Source: Brasilonema sennae CENA114 (GTDB lineage: Bacteria > Cyanobacteriota > Cyanobacteriia > Cyanobacteriales > Nostocaceae). From it: a stretch of DNA of 64,000 nucleotides. The stretch lies in NCBI RefSeq assembly GCF_006968745.1, contig NZ_CP030118.1, forward strand, positions 3,546,674 through 3,610,673, read 5' to 3'. The notes beneath the pieces are model-generated. The model was given only the letters and a program-made list of their open reading frames with translations, was not told the DNA's origin and did not search any database. Numbering within the stretch: position 1 is the stretch's first letter; the number at the start of each line of letters is the position of its first letter. Positions 17,215-27,909 of this stretch are shown here, one piece after another. The translations under genes and the position numbers were made by a program.

Positions 17215-17330
17215 TACTCTACGGGAAGCCCTAGCAAGGACGCGCTTACTCACCCTTCGGGTATCTCCTCCGGAGACGCTCTTGCAACGGCAGTTGCGCT
17301 ACTGTCGGGAAACCCGCCCAACGCACTCCA
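17215..17330. repeat. Cluster of GC-rich short palindromic repeats
   Basis: A patchwork of GGGAAGCCC, CTCCGGAGACGCT, GCAACGGCAGTTGCGC and GGGAAACCCGCCC, all short palindromic motifs widely dispersed in filamentous cyanobacteria. It overlaps the 3' end of the NB-ARC/WD40 gene and supplies its last codons and stop. Confidence 0.65.
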
Positions 17331-20300
17331 CTGCACCCAGCGCTTTGAGGGTTCCTTTTTGCGCATCTGTTAAACCTGTCACGCCCGCGATGTTCATGCT
17401 TTCGTAGGGTCTTGCTGCTCTGAGGGTTTTTAGACACTCACCTGTGTTAAAATCCCACAACTTGATTGTCTCATCATAGCTACCACTGGCAATGGTCGTA
17501 CCTTGAGGGTTTACCCTGAGCGGAGTCGAAGGGCTGACCGCAACAGACAGCACTCCTCTAGTATGTCCCTGTAAAGTTTTCAAACACTCACCTGTACTAA
17601 CATCCCATATCTTCACCGTCTGGTCAAAACCACAACTTACCAAGGTTTTTCCGTCAGAACCAAAAGCAACTGACCTTACTGCAAAGGAGTGTCCTTGTAA
17701 AGTGTTGATGCATTCTTCTGTTCTGAGTGACCAAAGCTTTATTGTCTTGTCATGACTAGCACTGGCGATAATTTCACCATTAGGACTAAAAACAACTGAA
17801 TACACCAAAGCAGTGTCTCCCTGCAAAATTTTGATGCATTCACCTGTCCTGAGATCCCATAACCTCATCGTAAAATCATAACTTCCAGTAACAATGATTT
17901 CACCATTAGGACTAAAGGCAACTGACGATACTGCTTGAGCGTGCCCTTGGAGCGTTTGTACACAGTTTCCGTCAGTAATATTCCATAGCTTTACCATTCG
18001 ATCAGAACCGACACTGGCAAGGATTTTGCCATTGGGACTGAAGCAAATAGACCGAACTCTAGCAGTATGTCCGATAAGAGTTTTAAGGCATTCACCTGTG
18101 TTAACATCCCATAGTTTAATTGTTCTGTCCTGACTGCCCGTAGCAAGAATTTTCCCATCAGGACTGAAAGTGACCGACCATACCCAATTACTATGTCCTT
18201 GGAAAGTTCTTAGGCAAGAACCTGTACTGAGATGCCATAAACTAGCGAAAAAATGATTTCCACTGGCAAGAATTTGGCTATCAGGACTGAATGCAACAGA
18301 TGTTACCCAACTAGTATATCCCTGAAAAATTTTCAGGGATTCACCTCTGCTAACATCCCATAATCTTACCGTTTGATCATGACTAACGCTGACAAGGATT
18401 TTGTTATCTGGACTGAAGACAACTGATTCAACTGGATGGCTATGCCCTTGCAAAGTTGTCAGACATTCACTTGCATCAACATCCCATAACCTAATGGTTT
18501 TATCATAACCAGCACTTGCAAGAAGTTGACCATTAGGACTGAAGGTAACTGACTGTATTTGATTATTATGTTCCTGCAAAACTTTCAGACATTTACCTGT
18601 CCTAACATCCCATATGCGTATGGTTCCATCATAACTACCACTGGCAAGCGTCACACCAGAAGGACAAAAAGCAACTGACCGTACCCGATTAGTATGTCCC
18701 TGCAAAATTTTCAAGCATTCACCCGTCCTGACATTCCATAAGCGTACAGTTTGGTCAGTACTACCACTAGCAAGGGTTTGTCCATCTGGACTGAAGATGA
18801 CTGACCTTACTACATTGCTATGTTCCTGCAAGGTTTTCAAGCATTCACCTGTTCTAACATCCCACAGACGAATAGTTTGATCCGCACTACCACTAGCAAG
18901 GGTTTGTCCATCTGGACTGAAGACGACTGACGTTACTACACTGCTATGTTCCTGCAAGATTTTCAAGCATTCACCTGTCCTGACGTCCCACAGACGAATA
19001 GTTCGGTCTTTGCTACCACTAACAAAAGTGACTCCATCACAACTGAAAGCAATTGACACTATCCAACTAGTATGTGCTTGAAAGTTGAAAATTTCTTTTC
19101 CATTTGCAACTTGCCATACGCGAATCTGACCATTTGTGTCACCCACAGCTAAAAGCTTTCCATTAGGACTAAATGCCACCGCCTCGATACTACCGAAGGT
19201 TTCAGTAAAAACTGACTTGGTTATTTCAGAATCAGCGAAATTTACTCCCTGCAAAGTGACATCCTGAAGATATGCCTGCTTTATGACTTGATGGCAAAAG
19301 TCATAACCGTTCAAATCAATCTTAAGGTGAACTAGCAGATTGATAATGTTTCCGGCTGCATAACCTGTATAAATTTCCGACTTATTTAGCAGTATAGATA
19401 TTATCTTTTGCGTCTGTTCACGGTTTAATCTATCAGCAAGTGGTTTGAGGATAAGACAAATTTGAGATTCCCTAACATAATCTTTTGCTGTTGCTTTAAT
19501 GAGAGCATGACTGTTAAAAAGTTCAAATTGTCCCTTTCTAATCTCTTCGCTAACTTGTTGTATCAATCTGTCTGTCATGTACTCCATGACAACGTTTTGT
19601 AATGTGAAACTTCTCGCAACTTTTTCAATTAAAGAACGCCTGACCAAAGATTCCAGCGCTTCTATCAATTTAGGCGGCGATTCCAGTGATGCAATGTCCT
19701 CTCGTAATTCAGATAGCCCAACAGGTTCGCGATTAATCGCCAACCAGTACATGACTTCTCGCTCCAAATCCGACAAGCGATTAAACTGTTGGTCTAAAAC
19801 ATCACGAATCCTCCCAAAAACGATAGATTCTTGTGCTAAAAATTCCAAAATACTACCGTCAAATAATTCTTTTATAGTCGTAGAAATTATCTTTAATGCC
19901 AGGGGATTACCTTGATAAAAGTCAATGAGTCTTTCTTGCTCATCTTCTGTGCCAGAAAGCCCCTTTAAAAGAAAAATTTCTTCTCCATCTCGTGTTTTTA
20001 AACCAGTTAGCTGCAAAGACCGAACTGGGAGCGTTTCTCCTTCTGATGAAGCAATTTCTTGAGGTTTTTCTCGACTTGTGATTATCAAGCAGCTTTGATG
20101 AGAGACTCCACCAACGCGCCTGAATAATTCACCATATTCTTCATAGCCCTCTCGATATTCTCCAGCTTTGTCCCCTCCTTGTAAAATGGACTCAGCATTA
20201 TCCAGAACCAAGAGACAACGTGAGGCGCGGAGATATTCAATTAGCAACGAAATTCTAGCGCCGACTTCTTCGGGTAAATCTGTTGCTTGTTGGTTAGAGA

Positions 20301-20748
20301 GGAACTTCATAAAGTCTGCTAGGATTTCTTGTATTGGTGGAGCGTTGCGAAGACTGCGCCAGATAACGTACTCAAACTTATCCTGAATTTGTTGTGCGAG
20401 TTTGATAGATAAGGAAGTCTTACCAATTCCTCCCATTCCTAACAGCGCCACCAAGCGACAGCCATCTTGTGTTATCCACTGTTCTAACTTGGCAAGTTCT
20501 TCAGTACGTCCATAGAAAACTGATACATCGACAGCTTCTCCCCAATCTTGACGGAGTTTATTTACTGGTGCAACTTGCAGTTGCGAAGATGTAGATAAAG
20601 GTTGTTGATTTGGTGTTTCTTTTTGTACTAGTTCAATTGGTGTTGGCTGCTCGCGTCGCTTCTTTTCTACATAGTCCAGCACTTGCACTGTGCCAGCAAC
20701 AATACCGATTAAGCCCCCGAAAATGGTTATTAGAGTAACTAAATCCAT
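17299..20748 (-). CDS. NB-ARC ATPase with 14 WD40 repeats
   Basis: A 1149-residue signal-transduction ATPase. It has an N-terminal membrane anchor (residues ~4-25) and an NB-ARC domain: P-loop GMGGIGKTS at 104-112, kinase-2 [18 protein letters not shown] and GNPLALKI. After a helical section come 14 WD40 blades (from about residue 515), probably two seven-bladed propellers. The C-terminal [16 protein letters not shown]...LGAVE tail is typical of cyanobacterial members. Such STAND proteins act as switch-like sensors, sometimes in defence or cell-death-like responses; the ligand here is unknown. Blade 14 carries an in-frame insertion of a palindromic repeat, and the last eight residues are repeat-derived. 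It is divergent from the kinase/WD40 gene, 153 bp apart. Confidence 0.92.
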   Translation of the reverse strand: MDLVTLITIFGGLIGIVAGTVQVLDYVEKKRREQPTPIELVQKETPNQQPLSTSSQLQVAPVNKLRQDWGEAVDVSVFYGRTEELAKLEQWITQDGCRLVALLGMGGIGKTSLSIKLAQQIQDKFEYVIWRSLRNAPPIQEILADFMKFLSNQQATDLPEEVGARISLLIEYLRASRCLLVLDNAESILQGGDKAGEYREGYEEYGELFRRVGGVSHQSCLIITSREKPQEIASSEGETLPVRSLQLTGLKTRDGEEIFLLKGLSGTEDEQERLIDFYQGNPLALKIISTTIKELFDGSILEFLAQESIVFGRIRDVLDQQFNRLSDLEREVMYWLAINREPVGLSELREDIASLESPPKLIEALESLVRRSLIEKVARSFTLQNVVMEYMTDRLIQQVSEEIRKGQFELFNSHALIKATAKDYVRESQICLILKPLADRLNREQTQKIISILLNKSEIYTGYAAGNIINLLVHLKIDLNGYDFCHQVIKQAYLQDVTLQGVNFADSEITKSVFTETFGSIEAVAFSPNGKLLAVGDTNGQIRVWQVANGKEIFNFQAHTSWIVSIAFSCDGVTFVSGSKDRTIRLWDVRTGECLKILQEHSSVVTSVVFSPDGQTLASGSADQTIRLWDVRTGECLKTLQEHSNVVRSVIFSPDGQTLASGSTDQTVRLWNVRTGECLKILQGHTNRVRSVAFCPSGVTLASGSYDGTIRIWDVRTGKCLKVLQEHNNQIQSVTFSPNGQLLASAGYDKTIRLWDVDASECLTTLQGHSHPVESVVFSPDNKILVSVSHDQTVRLWDVSRGESLKIFQGYTSWVTSVAFSPDSQILASGNHFFASLWHLSTGSCLRTFQGHSNWVWSVTFSPDGKILATGSQDRTIKLWDVNTGECLKTLIGHTARVRSICFSPNGKILASVGSDRMVKLWNITDGNCVQTLQGHAQAVSSVAFSPNGEIIVTGSYDFTMRLWDLRTGECIKILQGDTALVYSVVFSPNGEIIASASHDKTIKLWSLRTEECINTLQGHSFAVRSVAFGSDGKTLVSCGFDQTVKIWDVSTGECLKTLQGHTRGVLSVAVSPSTPLRVNPQGTTIASGSYDETIKLWDFNTGECLKTLRAARPYESMNIAGVTGLTDAQKGTLKALGAVECVGRVSRQ
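17514..17533. repeat. Palindromic repeat inserted in a WD40 coding sequence
   Basis: CCCTGAGCGGAGTCGAAGGG is a 20-bp repeat of a type widespread in cyanobacterial genomes. Here it lies inside the last WD40 blade. It replaces the usual SPDG turn by [12 protein letters not shown], adding about eight residues without breaking the frame. Confidence 0.75.
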
Positions 20749-20901
20749 AGGTATACTGGTCTACGTAGAGGAGTGCTGCCTTGAATCTAACATCTTCCAT
20801 AATGGGCGATCGCCCCCTGAGATAGCAAAACTTAATAAAATTGGTGATTCAGACGTTTCAGGGGATTATATTAGATGATAACGGCTGAGCGACGCCTAAC
20901 T

Positions 20902-22872
20902 ATGATCTACTGCCTCAATCCCAGTTGCGAGAAGCCCCAAAATCCAGATGGTGCACATTTCTGCCAAAGTTGCGGTATGGAGTTGATACCTCAGTTGCGA
21001 AACCGCTATCGCATTATCCAACCATTGGGAGGTGGGGGATTTGGCAGAACTTTTTTGGCAGAAGATGAAGATAAGCTGAATGAAGATTGTGTTGTCAAAC
21101 AACTTGCACCGCAAGTCCAAGGAACCAGCGCCCTGCATAAAGCAACCGAACTTTTTCAAGAAGAAGCGCGGCGTCTGCAACAACTTGGAGAACATCGGCA
21201 AATTCCAACTTTGTATGCCTATTTTAGGGATGATAACTACTTGTATTTGGTGCAGCAGTTTATTCAAGGGCAAACTTTGCGAGAGGAGTTGAGACAACAG
21301 GGACTGTTCGGTGAGGAAAAGATTTGGGAACTGTTGCATGAACTATTACCTGTGCTCAAATTTGTTCACGAACATCAAGTGATTCATCGGGATATAAAAC
21401 CAGAAAATCTTATTCGTCGTTTCTCCGAAGATGGTAGAAAAGATTTAGTGCTAATTGATTTTGGTGTTGCCAAGCAGTTAACAGTAACTTCTCTAGATCA
21501 TACGGGTACAGTTATTGGTTCCTATGGCTATGCACCAATGGAACAAATGAAACATGGCAGCGCATATCCAGCGAGCGATTTGTTTAGTTTAGGTGTAACT
21601 TGCTTTCATCTATTAACAGGAATTCACCCATCTGGGCTTTACATGGAACATGGCTATGGTTGGGTGATGAATTGGCGGCAATTTCTCAAGTCTCCCATAT
21701 CTCCAAAACTGGATCAGGTGTTAGACAAGTTATTACAAAAAGATATCGAGCCTCGTTACCAGTCCGCTGATGAAGTTTTGCAAGACTTACATCAAAAACG
21801 ACAACTAGAAGTCATTCCACCAGATATGAGTGCAACGCGATCGCCTTCACAACTTCCCTCCCTATCATCAGTTTTTCCTAGATTTCCAACCACTGTTATT
21901 CAACCAAGCTCTCAGTGGAAGAAATCTTTGCTGATTGGAGGTTTGATTACACTTTTCGGTTTAGGCGGGCTGGTTTCTTACTGGCAACTTTTTGGGAAAA
22001 CTTCAGTCCTAACTGGACATTCAGGTGAAGTGAATTCTCTAGCATTCAACCTTAAAGGTACTACTCTTGCTAGTGGTAGTGATGACAAAACTATCAAAAT
22101 TTGGAACTTCAACAGAAGAAAAGAAATTCGCACTCTTAAGGGACATAAAGGTATTATTTATTGTGTCGCCATTAGCCGAAATGGTCAAACTCTTGTCAGT
22201 GGTAGTCAGGATAACACAATCAAAGTCTGGAATTTGAAGACAGGGCAGGAAATTCGCACTCTTAAAGGACATTCCGGTCTAATTAATTCTGTTGCTATCA
22301 GCCCAGATGGTGAAAAAATTGCCAGTGGTAGTTATGATAATACAATCAAAGTCTGGAACTTGAAGACGGGACAGGAAATCCGCACTTTTGAAGGGCATAC
22401 AGGAGCAGTTCTTTCTGTCGCGATGAGTCCAGATAATCACAAGCTTGCTAGCGCCAGTGCAGACAGAACTATCAAAGTGTGGAATCTGAATACAGGAAAA
22501 GTTATACTCAACCTCAAAGGTCATGAAGGTGATGTGAATGCCCTTGCCATTAGCCCGAATGGTCAATTGTTAGTGAGTGGCAGCGATGATAAAACTGTTC
22601 AAGTATGGGATTTGAATACAGGAAGAGAAATACGTACTTTTGAAGGGTATGCAGCTGATGTGAGTGCGATCGCTTTCAACCCAGATGGCGAAACAATTGC
22701 AAGTGGTAGCGATGACGGTATAGTTAAAATCTTGAACCTGAGTACAGGGCAGGAAATAACCTCCTTTAACGCACATACAAGCGAAGTTTTTGCTGTCGCT
22801 TTCAGTCCAGATGGTAAAACTTTGGTAAGTGGAAGTAAGGACAAGACTATCAAGATTTGGCCAGTTCCTTAA
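20902..22872 (+). CDS. Ser/Thr protein kinase with zinc-ribbon, membrane segment and seven WD40 repeats
   Basis: About 656 residues from the chosen ATG, because MIYCLNPSC is the usual start of this family; a start 27 nt upstream is possible. Four cysteines (4, 9, 21, 24) form a zinc-ribbon. The Hanks-type kinase domain follows, with GGGGFGRTF, the Lys in VVKQL, catalytic HRDIKPENL (His162/Asp164) and DFG, so it should be active. A single membrane helix (about 340-360) links to a seven-bladed WD40 propeller. As a membrane kinase with a propeller outside or on the far side, it suits signal-dependent phosphorylation. It is divergent from the NB-ARC/WD40 gene, sharing a short promoter region. Confidence 0.94.
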   Translation: MIYCLNPSCEKPQNPDGAHFCQSCGMELIPQLRNRYRIIQPLGGGGFGRTFLAEDEDKLNEDCVVKQLAPQVQGTSALHKATELFQEEARRLQQLGEHRQIPTLYAYFRDDNYLYLVQQFIQGQTLREELRQQGLFGEEKIWELLHELLPVLKFVHEHQVIHRDIKPENLIRRFSEDGRKDLVLIDFGVAKQLTVTSLDHTGTVIGSYGYAPMEQMKHGSAYPASDLFSLGVTCFHLLTGIHPSGLYMEHGYGWVMNWRQFLKSPISPKLDQVLDKLLQKDIEPRYQSADEVLQDLHQKRQLEVIPPDMSATRSPSQLPSLSSVFPRFPTTVIQPSSQWKKSLLIGGLITLFGLGGLVSYWQLFGKTSVLTGHSGEVNSLAFNLKGTTLASGSDDKTIKIWNFNRRKEIRTLKGHKGIIYCVAISRNGQTLVSGSQDNTIKVWNLKTGQEIRTLKGHSGLINSVAISPDGEKIASGSYDNTIKVWNLKTGQEIRTFEGHTGAVLSVAMSPDNHKLASASADRTIKVWNLNTGKVILNLKGHEGDVNALAISPNGQLLVSGSDDKTVQVWDLNTGREIRTFEGYAADVSAIAFNPDGETIASGSDDGIVKILNLSTGQEITSFNAHTSEVFAVAFSPDGKTLVSGSKDKTIKIWPVP

Positions 22873-22882
22873 CCCATAATAG

Positions 22883-23620
22883 CTATTGACCATTGATAAT
22901 GGCGAGCGTTTTTTGCAAGGATAAACCGACACTAGCTGCTAGTTCTTCCAATGCTACTCGCTCGTTTGTACTCGTACTCAGCATTTGAGTGACGGCTGTG
23001 ACATAGTCCGCATTTGCAAGATCATCAACGCTCCCAGGAGAGGTTGTTTGGGAATTGAGACGATTCGCACTCAGCTTTTGCATTCGGTAAGCGGCAATTT
23101 TCCAGGCTTGACGGGCTTGGAGATATGCAACATAGTTTTTTACGATCGCCACTCGTTTCTGGAGCTTGGCTTCATTCCAACGAGCCTGTATAACAGGTAG
23201 TTTTTTAATCGTGCTCACAAGCTTAATTGGATCGAATGTGACGGTGAGGGAAAAACTGTCCTCGCTGACAGATGAAACCTCAGGTAAGGTTAAATTTGTT
23301 GTGGTTTGAGACGGGGATAATTCTACGCTCACAATATCCGAAAAAGCACTTAGTCCCATTTCAGCTTTTGTCTCCTGTACTTGAGCGGAGTTGCGCTGGG
23401 CAATGAGAACTAACTGCTCAATAATGTTGAGATCCTTTTGTGTGATCTCAGTTTGAAGGGGTTCAGGTTCATTGCTGCCATTTAAGTCCTCTTTCGATGC
23501 AATTACAGGAAAAGGAATACCGACAAGTGTGATGGTAACGAGAATGATCAAACTCTGGATCCAAGATGTTGAGAGCCATTGTGCAATCACTCTGCGGGTT
23601 GATTTTATTTGATGCACCAC
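22883..23620 (-). CDS. TolC-like coiled-coil exported protein
   Basis: A 245-residue protein with a basic, hydrophobic signal or anchor (about residues 20-42). Helical segments include LNIIEQLVLIAQRNSAQVQE and VKNYVAYLQARQAWKIAAYRMQ, which resemble half of a TolC-type outer-membrane factor. A full TolC is around 450 residues, so this is either a short cyanobacterial relative or a protein that only shares the alpha-barrel helix pattern. Its stop lies 10 bp from the end of the convergent kinase gene. No pump genes are adjacent. Confidence 0.7.
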   Translation of the reverse strand: MVHQIKSTRRVIAQWLSTSWIQSLIILVTITLVGIPFPVIASKEDLNGSNEPEPLQTEITQKDLNIIEQLVLIAQRNSAQVQETKAEMGLSAFSDIVSVELSPSQTTTNLTLPEVSSVSEDSFSLTVTFDPIKLVSTIKKLPVIQARWNEAKLQKRVAIVKNYVAYLQARQAWKIAAYRMQKLSANRLNSQTTSPGSVDDLANADYVTAVTQMLSTSTNERVALEELAASVGLSLQKTLAIINGQ

Positions 23621-24086
23621 CTATAATTAATAACTCGCCTCCCTTTTGACTATATCAATAGATGATAAAAGTTATTACTAAGGGCAAATATTTTTTTGGG
23701 CTGTAGCTTTAGAGTAAACTGCCAACATAAGGAATAGGTTCAGGACTACAGTAAATAAGCCGAATTTCACACGTAAGAGTAACAAGCTAGTCTTGAGGAA
23801 GGAATTATTAACAATCCGTGTGTATTTTCTTGTATTAAATAAAGTTAGTTCCTGTTTTCATATCCTAAACCTCGTAAGTCGATAAGAACTAAATCTGTGG
23901 CAAGCTTCACAGATTCAAGCTAAGCCCAATATTTTTGGTTTTGTGTATCTACTTTTTAGTCAAGCAATAAAAAATTATAAAACTCACTATAAATACAAAA
24001 AAAGCACGCTGATTTTTCGGTAAAATTGCGTACTCTTTTTTGTATTTCATGTATTTGTACGACAATATACATAACAGTATAGTCAA
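23621..24086. other. Intergenic, AT-rich
   Basis: About 470 bp without a recognisable gene, RNA or strong repeat. It holds the promoter of the leftward TolC-like gene and the 3' flank of the CHAT operon. Confidence 0.5.
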
Positions 24087-26171
24087 TTACTGGGCTTCGT
24101 GTAATGCTTCTTTAATTAACTTTTGTCCTTCCTCTGTTTTCAATAGTTTAACGTAAGAATTTCCTATCTGTTCATCTTGTCTACTATCCTGCTTTGTAAT
24201 TACAAATAGACGCCTAATAATAGGATATTTTTCTATTTCTTTATGATCGGTACCATTGATACGTAAAGACTTAACAAGACTCTTACTAATCTCGGACGAA
24301 GTAAGATAGTAAATGCCACCTAAATTTGATTCTCCAATTATTTTTTGAATACGGGAGGTAGTAGGCTGGAATTGAACATTTTTTCCAAAATTCTGACCTT
24401 GTAAAACGTTTTCTTTAAAGAATTCAGTAGTACCACTTGCTTCAAGTGGACGAGAGTAGGGTGTGATTGGGACATCTGATCCACCAACATCTTTCCAGTT
24501 AAGAAATGTACCAGTGTAAATTCCTTTAAGTTGTTCTACAGTTAGATTGGAAATGCCCAAATTACGATTAACTACAATTGCAATGATATCATCCGCCACA
24601 GGATTTTGTTGTAGCTTGTTTCCAAGAAGATCCTGCTGCTCATCTGGCTTGAGATGTCGTGAAGACAGAGCAAACTAAATCTCACCATTCTTCAGCATAT
24701 TAATTCCTATTTGTGAACCTCGTTGCGAGGTAGGATGGGGACGGAGGCTTAACGTAATTTGCCGTAATTCCTGTTGAATCTTGGGGTGTACTTTTTTAAT
24801 AATCTCTTCCCAACTTGTACTTCCATTAAATAACCACTTTCCTTGAGGAATACCACTAACATCTATGAAGTTTATTTGCGATGTCCTAACTACCATTTGT
24901 GCTTGTTTTTGGTTGGTTACCCACCAGATAACTACCCCACCACTGAGAAATAGAAGTAGTAAGCTAACAGCAATCCAATTCTGTTTTAATTTGGATGTTG
25001 TCTGAGGTTTTTTGGGTGATTTTTTTAAAACATCATTTGCTGAGCAACTTTTAATAAGATCTTGCCAGGTAAGCGGCTTTTTGACACTATGACTTACACA
25101 AATAACAGGCAACCAATGGACACCAGGATAACGAGATTTGAAAACATCTTCTAGACGTTTGCGAGATCTGTGTACAGCAGCAAAGAGAGATTTACCATGA
25201 GTAAATTCTTTAAAAAAGTATTTCAAAAACTTCACAGCCACTTGATCTGGTACGGGTTCCCGCATCACTATGCTTTGTGGCAAGTGTAAGTGGGCAAGTT
25301 GGTTAGCTAATCCCAAGCCATCGCAAGAATTAAAAATCGCTAACTGTAATCCTTTGTTAATCGCTTCTTTTAAGGCATTCTTAACATCCTCAATACTTAA
25401 ATCTTCTTGCTCATTCACTTTTATCCAACCAATTTGTCCATCTTCTTTACTAATGCTGTGTCCAATATAGACAAATATGTGATATCCCTGTTGATCCCAC
25501 AAAGCATCACACAAAACGTCATGCTTTGGTTGCTCTAAATACTTAACTTCTGCCCCAAGTTCTTCTAAACGCTGAATTTCTTTTAAGTCCTGATCAGTAT
25601 TGATGTCATTGTTCCAACCTACAACCACTAGAATTCTGATTTTGGAACTGCTGAGGGGATGAATACTAGGTTTGCCGTCTTTGCTCTTGGGAAGCCTGAA
25701 GGCTATTTCCGCTTGCGGACAATGGTTTTCAATAAAGTTCCACTCTTGTAAAGGAAGGCGGCACAAGTTAATATCTTTTACATCAAGAAGTATGCCAACT
25801 TCGTCACTTGCACTATTCAATCGCGAGCAAATCGCGACTAACGCATCCCGGATTCGCAACCATTCATTATCTCCAGAGTTGAGCCATTGATTGAGGTAGG
25901 TTTTGACGTCTTCAGCGTATTTAGCGTATTCTTCGGGAGAACTATGTTTGATACCTATAGGTGTAATGCGTGTATATGATGAGCGCACATCTTCTTCTTC
26001 TCGATAGCCTAATTGCCATCGACAGAAAGCTGATGTTTCTTGTGTTGGATCTATTTCTTGTGGAAGCGGCAGTAGATGGCCTTCTATCTCATCATCGCGA
26101 TTTGTTTCTTTCAGAGTAACTTGGAATCCTTTTTTTGAGCCTTCTCTAAGTTTTAGTTTGACGATCGCCAT
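24087..26171 (-). pseudogene. CHAT protease-like domain fused to a PstS-like binding domain, interrupted by one amber codon
   Basis: One continuous frame of 695 codons broken only by a TAG at 24675-24677. The first 498 residues form a CHAT (caspase-like) domain with His238 in YIGHS and Cys283 in FNSCDG, then a membrane helix (~397-419). They continue into the start of a periplasmic phosphate-binding-type fold (GSQIGINMLKNGEI). After the stop the same frame resumes FALSSRHLKPDEQQ and runs through a normal PstS-like domain for ~195 residues. This looks like a nonsense mutation, sequencing error or read-through site in an intact fusion. The truncated product alone would keep the CHAT domain and anchor. 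It is the last gene of a three-gene operon. Confidence 0.85.
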
Positions 26172-26194
26172 TGTTGTCTCCTACTGTTTGATAT

Positions 26195-27091
26195 TCAAAT
26201 AACAAACTTTTCAGTCAGGCTGGTCTTTTTTAATATCACATTGATACTAAACTTTTCTCCTAGTTGGCAACCAAATTCCAATTGTATGCAGTCATTAGTA
26301 CTTCTGGTTTGTGCTTCCATGCAGGCAGTCCCAGCTTGGTCGAAAAGAATGATTTGTAAATCTTGAGGTAGATAACTAACATTATTACCTGGATAAAGAC
26401 GCAGGCGAATATTAATTTCTTCTGTATTTTTAGGAGTTAGTTGTACTACCAGTACAAGAGGATGACCTGCTAAAGTCATCACCTTCGCTCGACTCGTAGA
26501 GTTGTTTATTTGAATGCTTTTAAAGTTCAGAGTTCTTTTCGAGTTACCAGCCAGGACTAATTCCGGGGCTTGCCAATTTTGCTTAAAGATTCCCTCAAGC
26601 CATTGGCGTAAGTTAACCATGTGAATAGTCTCAATGAGTGTTACCAGAGATTGTAATTGTTCCAGATCAGGTTCTTCGGGAGGCTCATCAGAAGTCATAG
26701 TTGGTGCAAATCCTAACAACTGTACTGAATTTAAGGAGTCATGAAACTCAACAGCTACATAACCTAGCCCATCTTGTGTCACCTCTAGAGGAATTTTTAA
26801 AGTCCTCTCACCAGGTAGTACCGGACGACATTCCAATTTGCCTACATTTGGTAAAACCAAATCAGCTACATTCAAAAGTGCTCTTAAGCCTGGATGCCAA
26901 CTGTCGCTACCAGTGAGGTCTGTTTCTATCCCCAAGCATTTCAAATAACTATGAACAGCGTAAACAGCTAGAGTGTTGAGATAAACTTGTTTGCCTTTTT
27001 CGGGTGTAGCTTGTTCAGCAGCAAATTCTTCAGCATAGCAATGGGCATTTTTGTCAAGAGGAACGCTAATATATTGGGATGTACTGCTCAT
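26195..27091 (-). CDS. DUF1822-family protein
   Basis: A 298-residue soluble protein of the cyanobacterial DUF1822 family. The N-terminus contains AEEFAAEQATPEKGKQVYLN followed by LAVYAVHSYLKCLGIETDL, the family's hallmark. The middle matches the WHPGLRALLNVADLVLPNVG segment. The biochemical role is unknown. Its start overlaps the stop of the sigma-like gene by 4 nt, and the CHAT gene starts 23 bp after its end. The three are therefore almost certainly one transcript and probably one pathway. No catalytic motif is obvious. Confidence 0.88.
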   Translation of the reverse strand: MSSTSQYISVPLDKNAHCYAEEFAAEQATPEKGKQVYLNTLAVYAVHSYLKCLGIETDLTGSDSWHPGLRALLNVADLVLPNVGKLECRPVLPGERTLKIPLEVTQDGLGYVAVEFHDSLNSVQLLGFAPTMTSDEPPEEPDLEQLQSLVTLIETIHMVNLRQWLEGIFKQNWQAPELVLAGNSKRTLNFKSIQINNSTSRAKVMTLAGHPLVLVVQLTPKNTEEINIRLRLYPGNNVSYLPQDLQIILFDQAGTACMEAQTRSTNDCIQLEFGCQLGEKFSINVILKKTSLTEKFVI

Positions 27092-27909
27092 TGTTCGTAT
27101 CCGCTATTTCTGGCAATGTTTTGTAGTAGTGGAAGGCACTTTCTCTTCCAGTGTGCGTAAAGGCCTTGGTTATTGATGTTGAACTCCCTAGCAATGTCAG
27201 CAATTCTATCGGGAGGTTCCTGTAAAACTAAGCGCTGAGCCAATAGCTGACAATGGCATTCTGGATATTTTCGCGGATGACAAGCTCTGAGCTTTCTCTG
27301 TTTATCTTCGACCATTTGTTGTCTTACTTTTTGACCAATACGTTGGAGCTTTTTTTCCTGAAGTTGGGCAATCTTGCGCTCCAGCAAGTCTAAGTCCTTA
27401 CTTTCAGAGTCAGGCAATAACTCACTCAAAGTGACTTGCGGCCCATCATTGTTACTCCAAGGTTGGTCTAAGCTGATGACATAATGATTGTCTGGAGATA
27501 ATATATCTTTAATTCGGAATCTGAGGTAGCCATTAATCCAGCTAATCAAGCTCTCTTGTAGTGAAGGCGAACGTGGCTCAAACGTACAGATATTACGGCA
27601 AACCCATTCCCAAGTTTTATTTAAAGCCAGAAGATAGTCTTGATGGTTAGACCTCAGAATACCAGGTAATTTTTGAACGGCTATGAGCAACTGATGTAAA
27701 GCTTTCTGCCGCTCTGGAGTTTGCTCTGGGTACTGACAAACCTCATTTATGAGGCTTTGCAGTTCTTCATCCACACCAGTTCTCCTTAGTTGTTGTGTCG
27801 GCTCTTTGCATAAGTGAAAGGAACAAACACTGGAATAGCCTAAGTTTATCTGATTTTCGATGGATGAAACTTGTTTTTTGTAGCATAAACTACAATTCAT
27901 CTGCCTCAC
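27088..27909 (-). CDS. Sigma-70-like regulatory protein of the CHAT operon
   Basis: A 273-residue protein whose body, from about residue 46, resembles group-4 sigma-factor-like proteins of cyanobacteria. It has a helical N-terminal region (ALNKTWEWVCRNICTF, then SLISWINGYLRFRIKDIL), a linker with ISLDQPW, and a C-terminal helix-turn-helix (RIADIAREFNINNQGLYAHW). The first 45 residues include four cysteines (CSLC and others) and may not be translated; a GTG at 27774 (VDEELQSL) is a plausible alternative start. It is the first gene of the operon with DUF1822 and CHAT genes and may control it. The direct evidence for sigma activity is only the fold-like pattern. Confidence 0.75.
   Translation of the reverse strand: MRQMNCSLCYKKQVSSIENQINLGYSSVCSFHLCKEPTQQLRRTGVDEELQSLINEVCQYPEQTPERQKALHQLLIAVQKLPGILRSNHQDYLLALNKTWEWVCRNICTFEPRSPSLQESLISWINGYLRFRIKDILSPDNHYVISLDQPWSNNDGPQVTLSELLPDSESKDLDLLERKIAQLQEKKLQRIGQKVRQQMVEDKQRKLRACHPRKYPECHCQLLAQRLVLQEPPDRIADIAREFNINNQGLYAHWKRKCLPLLQNIARNSGYEQ

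Noticed and set aside
22039..22932. Minus-strand open frames opposite the kinase WD40 repeats
   Set aside because: They mirror the repeated WD40 codons on the other strand and look like shadows.
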